Positions 25,008 through 34,647 of a DNA stretch of 64,000 bases are shown piece after piece (position 1 is the stretch's first letter; each line of letters starts with the position of its first letter). Both the position numbers and the translations under genes were made by a program. Location of the stretch: NCBI RefSeq assembly GCF_003123685.1, contig NZ_QCYJ01000084.1, positions 372,001 through 436,000 on the forward strand, written 5' to 3'. A model generated the notes under the pieces. The model was not told where the DNA came from, made no database searches, and worked only from the letters and a program-made list of their open reading frames with translations. The DNA comes from Nocardia aurea. GTDB lineage: Bacteria > Actinomycetota > Actinomycetes > Mycobacteriales > Mycobacteriaceae.

Positions 25008-27185
25008 TCAGAGGACGTACAGCAATTCCTGATAGGTCGGCAGCGGCCAGAGGTCGTCGGCAACAACGGATTCCAGGGTGTCCGCGGCCGCGCGGACCGC
25101 GGCCATCGCGGGCAGCAGACTGTCGCGGGCGTGCTCCGCTTCGTCGTAGGCGGTGCCGCCGGGATGCTGGGCGAGTGCGTCGGCGAGTGAACTCAGTGCT
25201 GTTCGCAGGTCGGTCAGCGGTGCGGACACCTCTTTCAGCATGTCGGTATCGGCCGGGAATCCTGCTGCCGTGAGGGCCGCGATGTTCTGCGCCACCTCTG
25301 TCTGGTACCGCATCGCGGCGGGCAGGATGGTCGTCGAGCCCATCTCGAGGGTCAGCCGTGCCTCCACACCGATTGTCAGGGCGTACTGCTCGAGCCCGAT
25401 CTCGTAGCGGCTGTGCATTTCCCGGCCGTTGAACACCTGGTACTTCTCGAACAGTTCGATCGCGGAATCGGTGATCAGTTCGGGCAGGGCGTCGAGGGTG
25501 GTCCGGAGATTCGGCAGCCCGCGGGTCGCCGCCTCCTGCTGCCACATATCGGAGTATCCGTCACCGTTGAACACGACCTTGCCGTGATCGGTGATGATCG
25601 CGGTGAGCAGATTCTGCACGGCGGTGTCGAACGGCGTCCCGTCGGCGACCGCGGTCTCGAGTTCGGTCGCGATGTAATCGAGCGATTCGGCAAGAATCGT
25701 GTTGAGCGTGACGATCGGGACACTCACTGTTTGCATCGAGCCGGGTGCACGGAATTCGAACCTGTTGCCGGTGAACGCGAATGGACTGGTGCGGTTGCGG
25801 TCGCCCGGATCGGTCGGCAGCACCGGCAGGGTGTCGGCGCCGATGATGAGGGAGCCTTTACCCTTCGACGAGGTCGCCGCGCCCTTGGCGATCTGCTCGA
25901 ACACGTCGGCCAGCTGGTCGCCGAGGAAGATCGAAATGATCGCGGGCGGAGCCTCGTTCGCTCCGAGCCGATGATCGTTGGTGGCCGAGGCGACCGAGGC
26001 GCGAAGCAGCCCGGCGTACCTGTGCACCGCCCGGATGAACGCGGCGCAGAACACCAGGAATTGCGCGTTGTCGTGCGGAGTGTCGCCCGGCACCAGCAGG
26101 CTGCCGAGTTCGGCGTTGCCGACAGAGAAGTTGACGTGCTTACCGGAGCCGTTCACGCCGCTGAAGGGCTTCTCGTGGAACAGGCACTCCATGCCGTGTT
26201 TCTTGGCGACGGTCTTGAACGTCGTCATCAACAGTTGCTGATGGTCGGCCGCGACATTGCCGCGTTCGAACATCGGTGCGATCTCGAATTGCCCCGGTGC
26301 GACCTCGTTATGCCTGGTCTTGGCAGGAATGCCGAGTTTGAACAGCTCCCTTTCGGTGTCCATCATGAAACCGAGCACGCGTTCCGGGATCGCCCCGAAA
26401 TAGTGGTCGTCGAACTCCTGGCCCTTCGGCGGCTTCGCGCCGAACAGGGTGCGCCCCGCGTTGAGGAGATCGGGCCGGGCGAGGAAGAAATGCCGGTCGA
26501 TCAGGAAGTACTCCTGCTCGGGCCCGCAGAAGGAGACCACGGGTGCCGGATTCTCGTGACCGAAGAGTTTCAGAATCCGCATCGCGTGCCGACCCATCGC
26601 TTGCTGCGAACGCAACAACGGAGTCTTGTGGTCCAGCGCCTCACCGGTCATCGAGACGAAAACCGTGGGAATGCAGAGGGTATTACCGTTCGGATTTTCC
26701 AGCACGTACGCGGGACTTGTCACGTCCCAGCCCGTGTAGCCGCGCGCTTCGAAGGTATTGCGCAGCCCGCCGTTCGGAAAACTCGAGGCATCGGGTTCGC
26801 CCTGGATCAACGTCTTGCCGGCGAATTCGGCCAGCGCGGAGCCGTCGGCCAGCGGTTCGAGGAAACTGTCGTGTTTTTCCGCGGTGAGCCCGGTCAGCGG
26901 ATAGAAGACATGCGCGTAGTGGGTCGCGCCCTTCTCCAGGGCCCAATCCTTCATCGCCGCCGCCACCGCGTCGGCGACCATCGGATCCAGCGGCGCCCCG
27001 CGTTCGATGGTGGCGACCACCGATTTGTACACCGACTTCGGCAACCGCTTCTGCATCACGGCGACGTTGAACACGTTGTCACCGAAAATCTCACCCGGCG
27101 TTTCCGATTCGTCGGCGTTCATCGTCGGCGGCACATACGCCTCGACGGCCCTGATCGCCTCGATCCGTACGCGGTTTCCAGTCAT
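25008..27185 (-). CDS. Glutamine synthetase type III
   Basis: From ATG 27185, preceded by AAGGGGTAGGA, the protein has 725 residues, the size of GSIII and far longer than GSI or GSII. GSIII signatures include [31 protein letters not shown] substrate site ([10 protein letters not shown]), [20 protein letters not shown] and [17 protein letters not shown]. It condenses ammonium with glutamate using ATP, in the cytoplasm. GSI is the usual actinobacterial enzyme and this is an additional one. The upstream region has a GlnR-like box (27269-27284), suggesting nitrogen control, and a short perfect hairpin in the leader (27203-27218). Upstream extension of the frame to 27284 is not needed. Confidence 0.93.
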   Translation of the reverse strand: MTGNRVRIEAIRAVEAYVPPTMNADESETPGEIFGDNVFNVAVMQKRLPKSVYKSVVATIERGAPLDPMVADAVAAAMKDWALEKGATHYAHVFYPLTGLTAEKHDSFLEPLADGSALAEFAGKTLIQGEPDASSFPNGGLRNTFEARGYTGWDVTSPAYVLENPNGNTLCIPTVFVSMTGEALDHKTPLLRSQQAMGRHAMRILKLFGHENPAPVVSFCGPEQEYFLIDRHFFLARPDLLNAGRTLFGAKPPKGQEFDDHYFGAIPERVLGFMMDTERELFKLGIPAKTRHNEVAPGQFEIAPMFERGNVAADHQQLLMTTFKTVAKKHGMECLFHEKPFSGVNGSGKHVNFSVGNAELGSLLVPGDTPHDNAQFLVFCAAFIRAVHRYAGLLRASVASATNDHRLGANEAPPAIISIFLGDQLADVFEQIAKGAATSSKGKGSLIIGADTLPVLPTDPGDRNRTSPFAFTGNRFEFRAPGSMQTVSVPIVTLNTILAESLDYIATELETAVADGTPFDTAVQNLLTAIITDHGKVVFNGDGYSDMWQQEAATRGLPNLRTTLDALPELITDSAIELFEKYQVFNGREMHSRYEIGLEQYALTIGVEARLTLEMGSTTILPAAMRYQTEVAQNIAALTAAGFPADTDMLKEVSAPLTDLRTALSSLADALAQHPGGTAYDEAEHARDSLLPAMAAVRAAADTLESVVADDLWPLPTYQELLYVL

Positions 27186-27622
27186 TGTCCTACCCCTTGC
27201 CCGATGCGGCTCCGCATCCGCGTGCTGAACCCGATCGCGCAACTCTACGAACCCCCGATAGCCAGGATGTTTCGTTGCTGTCACCTCCGCGAGACCAGGG
27301 CGCTTTCCCGCACAGACCCGGGGGTGGGCACGGTGTCACAGACCCGCTGATGTCGACCCCTTACCTTGCGCGGGAAAGAGGCGCACAATAACTGTGTATA
27401 CCGGCTTCAAGGTGTGTGATCGGTGGGTTGCTGGATGCCCGCCGACGACATTCGGACGGGCATCCTCGGTGATGATCGCGTCCCCCATACCGGGCCGTGG
27501 CGCCCTGGATTCACCGTCGGCATCGCGGCCCGCGAGCCATATCGACGCCGGGCACCGCGGATGCTGCCCGTAGCGACTACGAGCCGCTTCGCCGGTTCGG
27601 CACCCAATAGATAGGAAACCCC
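27186..27622. other. Divergent intergenic region of glutamine synthetase and SnoaL-like genes
   Basis: It holds the GlnR-like box (27269-27284), a leader hairpin GATGCGG-CT-CCGCATC (27203-27218), and a 9-bp inverted repeat GGATGCCCG / CGGGCATCC with arms at 27433-27441 and 27457-27465 on the SnoaL side. A 63-codon frame at 27423-27614 lacks coding character. Confidence 0.5.
27269..27284 (-). promoter_or_regulatory. GlnR-like binding half-site upstream of glutamine synthetase
   Basis: On the minus strand the sequence reads GTGAC-AGCAAC-GAAAC, an exact fit to the actinobacterial GlnR unit gTnAC-n6-GaAAC. It lies 84-99 bp upstream of the start codon. The usual second half is not obvious. Confidence 0.5.
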
Positions 27623-28057
27623 ATGTCGGAGCAGAACAAGGCCGCCGCCAAGCGCGTCTTCGACGCTTGGAACATGCGAGATCTCGATGTATTCGACGAG
27701 GTGATCTCGGCCGACTACATCGACCACGATCCGCAGAACCCGTTCGCCGATACCCACGGCCCCGAGGGCCTCAAGCGACTCGCGCAGATGTATCTCGCCG
27801 CGTTCTCGGATCAACGGTTCCTGGTCAACGAACAGATCGCCGAAGGCGATTTCGTCACCACCCGATGGACGGGGACCGGAACCAATGACGGCGAGATGAT
27901 GGGAATGCACGCGACCGGCAAATCCGCGGTCGTGCAAGGTATAACCATCAATCGCTGCCAGGACGGCAAGATCGTCGAAAGCTGGGGATGCTGGGATGCG
28001 CTCGGAATGATGCAGCAACTCGGCCTCGTCCAATCGGCAAGCTCCGCGACAACCTGA
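27623..28057 (+). CDS. SnoaL-like/ester cyclase family protein
   Basis: A 144-residue protein with AGGAAACCCC before the ATG. The pattern AAKRVFDAWNMRDLDVFDEV near the start, then ADYIDHDPQNP, VTTRWTGTGTNDGEMMGM and GKIVESWGCWDALGMMQQLG, is the alpha+beta-barrel SnoaL-like fold of polyketide cyclases and related proteins. Most such single-domain proteins in actinobacteria are of unknown substrate and are not tied to polyketides; no biosynthetic neighbour is present here. Confidence 0.82.
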   Translation: MSEQNKAAAKRVFDAWNMRDLDVFDEVISADYIDHDPQNPFADTHGPEGLKRLAQMYLAAFSDQRFLVNEQIAEGDFVTTRWTGTGTNDGEMMGMHATGKSAVVQGITINRCQDGKIVESWGCWDALGMMQQLGLVQSASSATT

Positions 28058-28153
28058 CCGGCCGCGCTGCCCTGGAGCAGACCTGCTGTCTCCTCGATGT
28101 GGCACCCCGGAGAATCGAGCGCGTCGTGGCTTAGCTCCCGGCCTCATAGCGAT

Positions 28154-28174
28154 GGATAGCGTGCGTTGCTATCC
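28154..28174. promoter_or_regulatory. Inverted repeat operator/promoter of the toxin-antitoxin pair
   Basis: GGATAGC (28154-28160) and GCTATCC (28168-28174) are perfect 7-bp arms around a 7-nt spacer. TATCCT (28170-28175) would be a -10 box whose start point falls on the antitoxin ATG, giving a leaderless transcript. Antitoxin binding here would give the usual autoregulation. Confidence 0.6.
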
Positions 28175-28181
28175 TGGGACG

Positions 28182-28436
28182 ATGACCAAGACGATCACGC
28201 AAGCAGAGTTGCGCAACGGCAGCGCGGGTGTGATGGATGCGCTCGAGGCGGGTGACGATTTCATCATCACCCGCAACGGGCACCCGGTTGGGGAGCTACG
28301 TCCGGTCCGTGCGAAACGAGATATCACGACCGCCGACTTGAAGGCGCGGTTCGCACGTTTCGCGGCGGCAGGCACTGCGGTTGAGGAGCGCGCGGAAATC
28401 GACGCCGCGTTCGGCGAGGATCGTCTCGATGATTGA
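28182..28436 (+). CDS. Phd/YefM-type antitoxin
   Basis: An 84-residue protein: TITQAELRNGSAGVMDALEA then GDDFIITRNGHPVGELRPV is the classical Phd/YefM DNA-binding fold, with an acidic C-terminal tail (EERAEIDAAFGEDRLDD) that would cover the toxin. It overlaps the downstream PIN toxin gene by 8 nt. It should neutralise the toxin and, with it, repress the promoter whose inverted repeat is 7 bp upstream. No ribosome-binding site is visible, consistent with a leaderless message. Confidence 0.88.
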   Translation: MTKTITQAELRNGSAGVMDALEAGDDFIITRNGHPVGELRPVRAKRDITTADLKARFARFAAAGTAVEERAEIDAAFGEDRLDD

Positions 28437-28851
28437 TGCGCCGACCGACCGGCATCCCGAAGGTCTGCTCGATACGTGCGTTCTCATCGATATCGCGCGG
28501 ATCGATGACGCAGATCTTCCGGTGCGTCCGCGAATCAGCACGGTTACGCTGGCCGAACTCGGGCTCGGCATCGCCTTGGCCGACGATCCGAAATCATTGG
28601 CCTTTCGCACGGAGCGTTTGCTCGAGGTCGAGCACGCATTCGACGCGCTGCCATTGTGCTCGGCTGCCGCACGTCGATTCGCGACGATGGCCAAACTGGT
28701 CGTCGCGGCAGGTCGGAATCCCAAGCCGCGCAGGATGGATCTGCTGATCGCGGCTATCGCGTCAGCGAACGATCTTCCGCTCTACACCGCCAACGCCGAT
28801 GACTTCCTGGGGCTCGACCCCGTTCTGACACTGGTGCCGGTCCGGGGATAG
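28429..28851 (+). CDS. PIN-domain (VapC-type) ribonuclease toxin
   Basis: A 140-residue protein from ATG 28429, inside the antitoxin end. PIN-domain acidic residues are in place: D15 (GLLDTCVLID), E43 (VTLAELGLG), D104 (RRMDLLIAA) and D124 (TANADDF). VapC toxins are Mg-dependent RNases that cut tRNA or rRNA when free of antitoxin. The pairing with a Phd-type rather than AbrB-type antitoxin is common in actinobacteria. RNA target unknown. It converges with the ABC exporter gene. Confidence 0.88.
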   Translation: MIDAPTDRHPEGLLDTCVLIDIARIDDADLPVRPRISTVTLAELGLGIALADDPKSLAFRTERLLEVEHAFDALPLCSAAARRFATMAKLVVAAGRNPKPRRMDLLIAAIASANDLPLYTANADDFLGLDPVLTLVPVRG

Positions 28852-28938
28852 ACCGTTCGAGCGGGGCACCGCCGCTCTCGAGGCTTTCCGGGGCGCGACT
28901 TGCGCCGCCGTACTGCTCCTCGATGTGAGGGTGCGAGG

Positions 28939-30720
28939 TCAACGGGCGACCACGTCCTCGCCCAGGAATCCGCCCGACTGGTGCCGCCACAACTGTGCGT
29001 ACGCTCCCTGCGCGCACAGCAGTTGTTCGTGCGTTCCTTCCTCGAGGATTCGCCCGTGGTCGAGCACCACCAGTCGGTCCATTCCGGCCACGGTGCTCAG
29101 CCGGTGCGCCACGACCAGCGCGGTGCGGCCTTCCATCAACTCCCAGAGGGCTTGCTGCACAAGCGATTCGCTCTCCGAGTCGAGCGCGCTGGTCGCCTCG
29201 TCCAGGAGCAGGATGGGTGCGTCCCGCAGGATCGCCCTGGCCAGCGCGACCCGCTGGCGCTGGCCGCCGGAGAGTTTCACGCCGCGCTCGCCGATGAGCG
29301 TATCCATGCCCTGTGGCAGTGCGTCCACGAATTCGGTGACATGGGCGGCCTCGGCGGCCCGCAGGATCTCCTCGTCCGTGGCTTCCGGGCGTGCGAACCG
29401 GATGTTCTCGCTCAGGGTCCGGTGGAACATGGCGGGCTCCTGCGGCACGTAGGCGATGAGACTGCGCAGATCCGCCTGCCGCAGCCGGGCGATGTCCTGC
29501 CCGCCGATGCGTATGGTTCCGGATTGCAGATCCATCAACCGCAGCAGCAGTTGGGTGATGGTGGTCTTGCCGCCGCCGGATCGTCCGACCAGGCCCACCT
29601 TGGCGCCGCTCGGCACGTGCAGGTCCAATCCGTGGAACAGTTGCCGCGCACCCCCGTGGGTGAAGTTCACCGAATCGAACCGCACGTCGAAGCCTGTGGG
29701 CCGCAGTGGTTCCGGATGTGCGGCGTCGAGTACCTTCGGCTCGTCGAGCAGTAGTTCGGTGAACTGCGCGGCCTCGGTGAGCACGGTCTCCAGCCGTCGG
29801 TAGATCTGATTGAACCGGAACATGATCCCGGTGGCGTTGAAGTAGTAGGTGAATGCCACCACGATGGCCTCCACCCCCATGTTGTCGCCGCTGAGGCCCA
29901 CCGCGATCAGCAGCCCCATCACATTGGTGAGCACCAGCAGCGGCGCCACCAATGTGTCTATTCTCAGGTTCGCGTAATCCCAGGAGCGCAACGACTTTCG
30001 TCGCGACGAGGCGACGCGCCGCCGATGTTCGTCCGCCTCCTGCGGTTCGGCGGCGAAGGCGCGGACCACCTGCATATTCGCCAGGCTGTCGGCCACATGT
30101 CCGGAAACCCGCGCGATGGCCGCCTCACGGTCGTCGACGAGTTTCTGGCGGCGCTGGACCAAGGGGGTGATGACCAGCGCGGTCACCACGATCATCCCCA
30201 TCAGTACGACGACCAGCATGGGGTTGTAGTGCCACAACACCACCGAGGCGAAGATCAGCGGCACCAGCGCGGCCATGATCTCGAAGGCGAGGGTGTCGAC
30301 GAACTGTTCGAAGCGAGCCGCGAAGCTGAGCGAGCGTTTCGTCAGCGAACCGGCGAAATTGTTGTGGAAGAAGGCCGCGTCCTTCGCGAGCAATTTGTCC
30401 ATAGCGACCACGTAAAGGTGCTCGATGCCGTAGGCGTCGACCCGGTTCAGGCAGTGAATCCCGATGCGCCACAGCAGTTCGGCGAAGAACAGGGCTCCGC
30501 CGAAGGCGAGGATGTAGGAACCCGACGCGCCTAAACCGGTATCCCCGGTCGCCGCGACCCGGCTGACCATCATGGCGACGATCAGCGGTGCGATGTACAG
30601 GTTGCAGATATTGCCGAGCGCGGGCGCCAGTAGCGCCGGAATCGTGAGGGCCTTACGGGAGGCCATCTCCCGGCCGTATAAGCGCAGTACCAGCTTGATC
30701 GCCGTCGCACGCGATTGCAT
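28939..30720 (-). CDS. ABC exporter half-transporter (fused membrane and ATPase domains)
   Basis: From ATG 30720, with AGGGGG 4 nt upstream, the protein has 593 residues. Residues ~20-320 carry six membrane helices of the type I exporter fold; residues ~350-590 form the ATPase: Walker A VGRSGGGKTT, Q-loop YVPQEPAMF, signature KLSGGQRQRVALARAIL, Walker B ILLLDEATSALD and the H-loop VAHRLSTV. It should act as a homodimer exporting a lipid, drug or peptide. The frame stays open to 32022, but that extension is not protein-like. No regulator or substrate gene adjoins it. Confidence 0.88.
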   Translation of the reverse strand: MQSRATAIKLVLRLYGREMASRKALTIPALLAPALGNICNLYIAPLIVAMMVSRVAATGDTGLGASGSYILAFGGALFFAELLWRIGIHCLNRVDAYGIEHLYVVAMDKLLAKDAAFFHNNFAGSLTKRSLSFAARFEQFVDTLAFEIMAALVPLIFASVVLWHYNPMLVVVLMGMIVVTALVITPLVQRRQKLVDDREAAIARVSGHVADSLANMQVVRAFAAEPQEADEHRRRVASSRRKSLRSWDYANLRIDTLVAPLLVLTNVMGLLIAVGLSGDNMGVEAIVVAFTYYFNATGIMFRFNQIYRRLETVLTEAAQFTELLLDEPKVLDAAHPEPLRPTGFDVRFDSVNFTHGGARQLFHGLDLHVPSGAKVGLVGRSGGGKTTITQLLLRLMDLQSGTIRIGGQDIARLRQADLRSLIAYVPQEPAMFHRTLSENIRFARPEATDEEILRAAEAAHVTEFVDALPQGMDTLIGERGVKLSGGQRQRVALARAILRDAPILLLDEATSALDSESESLVQQALWELMEGRTALVVAHRLSTVAGMDRLVVLDHGRILEEGTHEQLLCAQGAYAQLWRHQSGGFLGEDVVAR

Positions 30721-30973
30721 GATCCCCCTGTCGTCTCGAATCAACGAACGATGCAGGTGATCGATGATCCCGTGTCCGGGCTGGTTGCCGCCAGCGAATA
30801 TTTCGCCTGCGGCGTGTCGGGACGCACTCCGCGTCGAAGGGGATAGGCCCGTCGGTGCTCGAAAGTGGTTGCGGCGTTGATCAACTGCGACCACCGATGA
30901 ACGCGGCAGCCGTCGATGTCCTGTCCGACAGTGGAGGTAGATTGCAGGGCGTCTACGTTCGAAGGGGGAGATC

Positions 30974-31686
30974 GTGTATCCACAACAGCCATATGGTCGA
31001 GAGGGCCAGCCGGGGTATCCGCCACAGGGGCAGCAGGGTTCGCGCCACAGCCCGGAATCGCGCCGCCGCCGAGTCATCCCCAGGGTTACGCGCCTCGACC
31101 GGCACACGGCAATCCGATCTATCCGCCACAGCAGCAAGGGTTTTCGGGTCAGCATGGTGGCTTCGCGCCATCCCACCCCGACCAGCCGATCGATGTGACG
31201 TACGTCTGCGACGAGAACACCGCGCGGCGGCTGACTCGCGGCCGAGCGCTGATCACCTGGCGGCTGCCGTGCAAATGGGGAGTCCTGCTCGCCCTGCCCG
31301 CGTTCCTGCTCGCGCGCGGGACGATCGCGACGATGTCCAACGGGGGAGACGCGAAGATCGGCGAGATGCTGGGCGCGTTCCTCGTCGTGCTGGCTTTCGA
31401 ACTGGTGGTGGTCGCGCTGATCACCGGTGTCCAACTGGCCCGGGTGAATCCCGCGTTCCTCGCGATCGCCGGTCCGGGACAGCGGATGTCGGCGCGCTAC
31501 ACCACCGACGCGATGGAACTGCATCAGAGCAGCGGTCAGGTCACCAATCGATACGTCGACATCAAGCGGGTCATCGTCAGCGGGGACGTTGTCTACCTTC
31601 AACCGAGGGGAACCAGCGGCTTCTTCGTTCCCCGCGAGATCGTCCCGGCGGAGGCGTTGGCACGCCTGCGTGCGGCGCGTCGCTGA
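30974..31686 (+). pseudogene. Membrane protein with Pro/Gln/Gly-rich N-terminus, frameshifted
   Basis: GTG 30974 has an excellent ribosome-binding site (GGGGGAG) and encodes a Pro/Gln/Gly/Tyr-rich start (VYPQQPYGREGQPGYPPQGQ). At 31037-31039 the expected continuation (FAPQPGIAPPPSHPQGYAP) is in the +2 frame, because one base seems missing from a GGN-TTC codon pair. The second frame then runs to 31686 with two membrane helices (WGVLLALPAFLLA; LVVLAFELVVVALITG) and a PH-like or bacterial PH-type tail (SARYTTDAMELHQSSGQVTN ... GFFVPREIVP). Either a sequencing error or a recent mutation; the second frame is otherwise intact. Function unknown. Confidence 0.65.
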
Positions 31687-31700
31687 AGGCCGTCTGTATT

Positions 31701-31760
31701 CGGGCGAGGTGGGGTTTGCGCCGCGGGCCGATGCCCGGTTCTGCGGGGTCACCTCGCCCG
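31701..31760 (+). terminator. Long inverted repeat after the membrane protein gene
   Basis: CGGGCGAGGTG (31701-31711) and CACCTCGCCCG (31750-31760) are perfect 11-bp arms around a 38-nt G/C-rich loop, 14 bp past the stop codon. Confidence 0.5.
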
Positions 31761-31883
31761 TTCGGCCCGCGCCGAAGTAGGCGTGGGGAGTGGCGGCGGA
31801 AGCTCTGACCAAGGCGGCAACGGCGGTTCGGTCATCATCGGACGTCGGGCGAGGCGCCGCCCTCGACCCCGAGCGCGCGCCGG

Positions 31884-33650
31884 TCAGAGCGCCCGCTTGA
31901 GCCCGACGTGACTGTTGCCGTATCCGAGCCGCGCGTAGAAGGTATGGGCTCGCTCGCGGACCCGGTCCGTGGTCACCTGCGCGAGTGTCGCCCCTCGGTG
32001 CCTGCCGTGGTCGTGCGCCCATTCGAGCATCGCGGTTCCGATACCGCGTGAGCGTTGCGTGGCGGCGACCCGTACTCCCTCGATCTGGAGGCGGGTGGTG
32101 CCGCTGCGGGAAAGCCCGGGAATGATGGTGAGCTGCATGGTGCCGACGATCCGGTCGTCCTCGTCCCGGACCACCGCCAGATAGTGCGAGGCGTCCCTGG
32201 TGACGGCGTCGTACGCCTCCTCGTAGCGGGCGATCTCGGAACCCTCACGGGCACCGCCGATCTCGTCGTCGGAGAGCAGCGCGACCAGCGCGGGGACATC
32301 GGCACGCGCCGCCCGCTGCACACGATAGATCCGATCGCCGAGTCGGAGTCGACCGCCGACCGAAGCCCGCGCCCGTGCTCGCAGCCGGGCGATCAGCGTG
32401 TCCAGCCAGCCGCCGACGTGCCGCCTGGCCTCGGGGGTGTCCGGGTACCGGCAGCGCAGATGCAGGCCCGCCTCGTCGAGGACGAACCAGAGCATGACGC
32501 CGTCGGTCCGAATCGTCGCGCCGACGTACTGCGCCTCCAAACCGGTCGCGTCGACTCGCACAGGCAGCCGACGCAGGTCAAGCCACGAAATCGCGAACAT
32601 CCCCGGTGCCTCGGGCATCCCGCCCCACGGACGCAAGATGTCGGCCAGTGGCCAGGATCCCATCCGGACGGCCTCCTTCACCGCCTCCGCGCTGGCACGG
32701 GGATCGGAGTCGGCGGACTCGAGCACCGAGTTGGTGATGAACCACCCCACCGAGTCGTGCCAGGTGGTGTCGTACCGGCTGTGCACCGGAAACACGGCCC
32801 GCAATGCGGTGCCCGCCAACTCGCGGGTCACCTCGGTCATCGCCCCGACCACCAGCGCCAAGGTCGAGACGCCGTCGTCGCGGGCCTGCGCCGAGAACGC
32901 GGCGCTGTCGTCGACGTCGAGGACATCGCGCACTTCCACGCGCTCCTCCTGCAACGTCGCCTCACCCAGCGACAGCGGGAACCGCGGCATCACGCCACCG
33001 CTGCCCGCCAGCACCTCCGTCCACCGACGGTGCACTTCGGGGGGCGCGGGCGGGCGGTCCCGCAACGCGCGGGTGTGCTCCGCGAACGCGGGTGCGGGCG
33101 GTAACGACGGCGAACCACCCTTCTGCACCGCGGCCAGCGCGGCGAGCAGATCGCGCGCGATCACCAGCATCGACCACATGTCGACGTGCGAATGGTCGGC
33201 GGCGATCACCACCGTCGGCCCCATCGCGGTCTCGAGCACACACAGCCGGTGCGACGGACGACCGTACGGTGAACAAGCACGGTCGAGCACCACGCGGAGC
33301 GCGTCGTTGACCGCCTGCCCCGGAGCGATCACATGCTCGACCCAACCGCCGGGGAGAATATCGACCTCGTGCAGCCCAGGCTCGCCGTCCTCGCCCGGCA
33401 CGAAGACCGAGCGCAGGGTGCCGTGCCGTTCGATCACCGCCAACCAGGCGGTCGCGAGTTCGTCGGGCAGCACCGGCGCGGAAAGCCTGAACGACAACGC
33501 CATCCAGGATCCCGCTCGGTCGCCCGCGCCGACGTGGCGTCGCTGATCGAAGGAGACGGGAAGCGAACGGCCCACCCGACCCGTGGTGACATCGAAGCCC
33601 AACAGGCGGCCGAACGGCAGGCGCAGGTGCGCGACATTGGTCAGCCGCAT
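31884..33650 (-). CDS. Condensation-domain-like protein fused to a GNAT acetyltransferase
   Basis: A 588-residue protein. Residues ~1-430 resemble a stand-alone NRPS condensation or Pap-type acyltransferase domain: LPVSFDQRRHVG at the start, active-site-like DHSHVDMWS (H-x3-D, without the usual second glycine) near residue 153, and VGWFITNSVLESADSD in the position of the conserved DFG-like region. Residues ~440-588 are a GNAT N-acetyltransferase: YLAVVRDEDDRIVGTMQLTI, the acetyl-CoA motif ATQRSRGIGTAMLEWA and FYARLGYGNSHVGLKRAL. Both halves could transfer acyl groups to amines or hydroxyls. The fusion is unusual. It is divergent from an alpha/beta hydrolase gene. Confidence 0.75.
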   Translation of the reverse strand: MRLTNVAHLRLPFGRLLGFDVTTGRVGRSLPVSFDQRRHVGAGDRAGSWMALSFRLSAPVLPDELATAWLAVIERHGTLRSVFVPGEDGEPGLHEVDILPGGWVEHVIAPGQAVNDALRVVLDRACSPYGRPSHRLCVLETAMGPTVVIAADHSHVDMWSMLVIARDLLAALAAVQKGGSPSLPPAPAFAEHTRALRDRPPAPPEVHRRWTEVLAGSGGVMPRFPLSLGEATLQEERVEVRDVLDVDDSAAFSAQARDDGVSTLALVVGAMTEVTRELAGTALRAVFPVHSRYDTTWHDSVGWFITNSVLESADSDPRASAEAVKEAVRMGSWPLADILRPWGGMPEAPGMFAISWLDLRRLPVRVDATGLEAQYVGATIRTDGVMLWFVLDEAGLHLRCRYPDTPEARRHVGGWLDTLIARLRARARASVGGRLRLGDRIYRVQRAARADVPALVALLSDDEIGGAREGSEIARYEEAYDAVTRDASHYLAVVRDEDDRIVGTMQLTIIPGLSRSGTTRLQIEGVRVAATQRSRGIGTAMLEWAHDHGRHRGATLAQVTTDRVRERAHTFYARLGYGNSHVGLKRAL

Positions 33651-33707
33651 GACGGTATCCTAGGCGTTCCCGAGCGCTCGCCGTCTCACCAGCACCCTGG
33701 AGCCACC

Positions 33708-34487
33708 GTGCCGACCTTCCGCGTTCCCGGCGCCGACCTCGATGTCGAACTCAGCGACGAGGGTGGCCACCCCGTCGTCCAACTCCACGGCCTCACCTCC
33801 AGCCGTCATCGCGACCGCCTGATGGACCTCGATCTCGGCCGCGGACTCAGTGGAACCCGACTGCTGCGCTACGACGCGCGCGGCCACGGCCACTCGACCG
33901 GACGCGCCGTCCCCGAGGACTACCGCTGGCCCGCGCTCGCCGACGACCTCCTGAAACTGCTCGACCACTGGTTCCCCGGTGAGAAGGTGCACGGCGTCGG
34001 TCCTTCGATGGGCACCGGAACACTGCTGCACGCCGCCGTCCTCGACCCCGCCCGCTTCGCGGGCCTCACGCTGCTCGTACCCGCGACCGCCTGGCAGACC
34101 CGCGCCGCGAAGGCCGACATCTACCGCAAGAACGCCCGCCTGATCGAGGAACAGGGCCTCGCCGCCTTCCTCGACGCCGATCTCGCCGCGCCCCGCCCGC
34201 CCGCCACCGTCGGAACGCCGGAAACCGGTCCGGACGTGGCCGAACACCTCCTGCCCTCACTGTTCCGCGGTGCGGCGATGAGCGACCTGCCCGCGCCGGA
34301 GGCGATCACCGCGATCGAGGTGCCGACGACGGTGTTGGCCTGGATCGATGACCCCGCCCATCCGGTGTCGACCGCCGAGGCGCTGGTGGGTCTGCTGCCG
34401 AAGGCGACGATGGAGATCGCGCACACGCCGGACGATCTCGCGCGGTGGCCGAGCATTCTGTGCGAGGACGTGGCGCGACACCGGTAG
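33708..34487 (+). CDS. Alpha/beta-fold hydrolase
   Basis: From GTG 33708, with GGAG 5 nt upstream, the protein has 259 residues; the frame is open far upstream but antisense to the condensation-GNAT gene. It shows VVQLHGLTSSRHRD, LLRYDARGHGHSTG, a nucleophile elbow GPSMG (Ser, with the GxSxG spacing) and VPTTVLAWIDDPAHPVSTAE with the acidic residue. The C-terminal His is probably in IAHTPDD. The last 144 bp are duplicated at 35310-35453. Substrate unknown. Confidence 0.78.
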   Translation: MPTFRVPGADLDVELSDEGGHPVVQLHGLTSSRHRDRLMDLDLGRGLSGTRLLRYDARGHGHSTGRAVPEDYRWPALADDLLKLLDHWFPGEKVHGVGPSMGTGTLLHAAVLDPARFAGLTLLVPATAWQTRAAKADIYRKNARLIEEQGLAAFLDADLAAPRPPATVGTPETGPDVAEHLLPSLFRGAAMSDLPAPEAITAIEVPTTVLAWIDDPAHPVSTAEALVGLLPKATMEIAHTPDDLARWPSILCEDVARHR

Positions 34488-34647
34488 GCGGACACAGGTT
34501 TTGACACTCGACCAACGCGATTTCCGCGCCGTCACCCCGCTCACCGGCCATGCCGCGTTCTACCGATCTGCCCCACGGCCACTGCGTGTGCCCGGGCATT
34601 GGTCGTCGTCGAGTTCATGGAGGTCGCGCCGTGGGTAGCATGAGTCG

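Noticed and set aside
28939..32022. A 1027-codon frame covering the ABC exporter
   Set aside because: Only the part from ATG 30720, with a good ribosome-binding site, is protein-like; the rest is antisense to the membrane protein gene.
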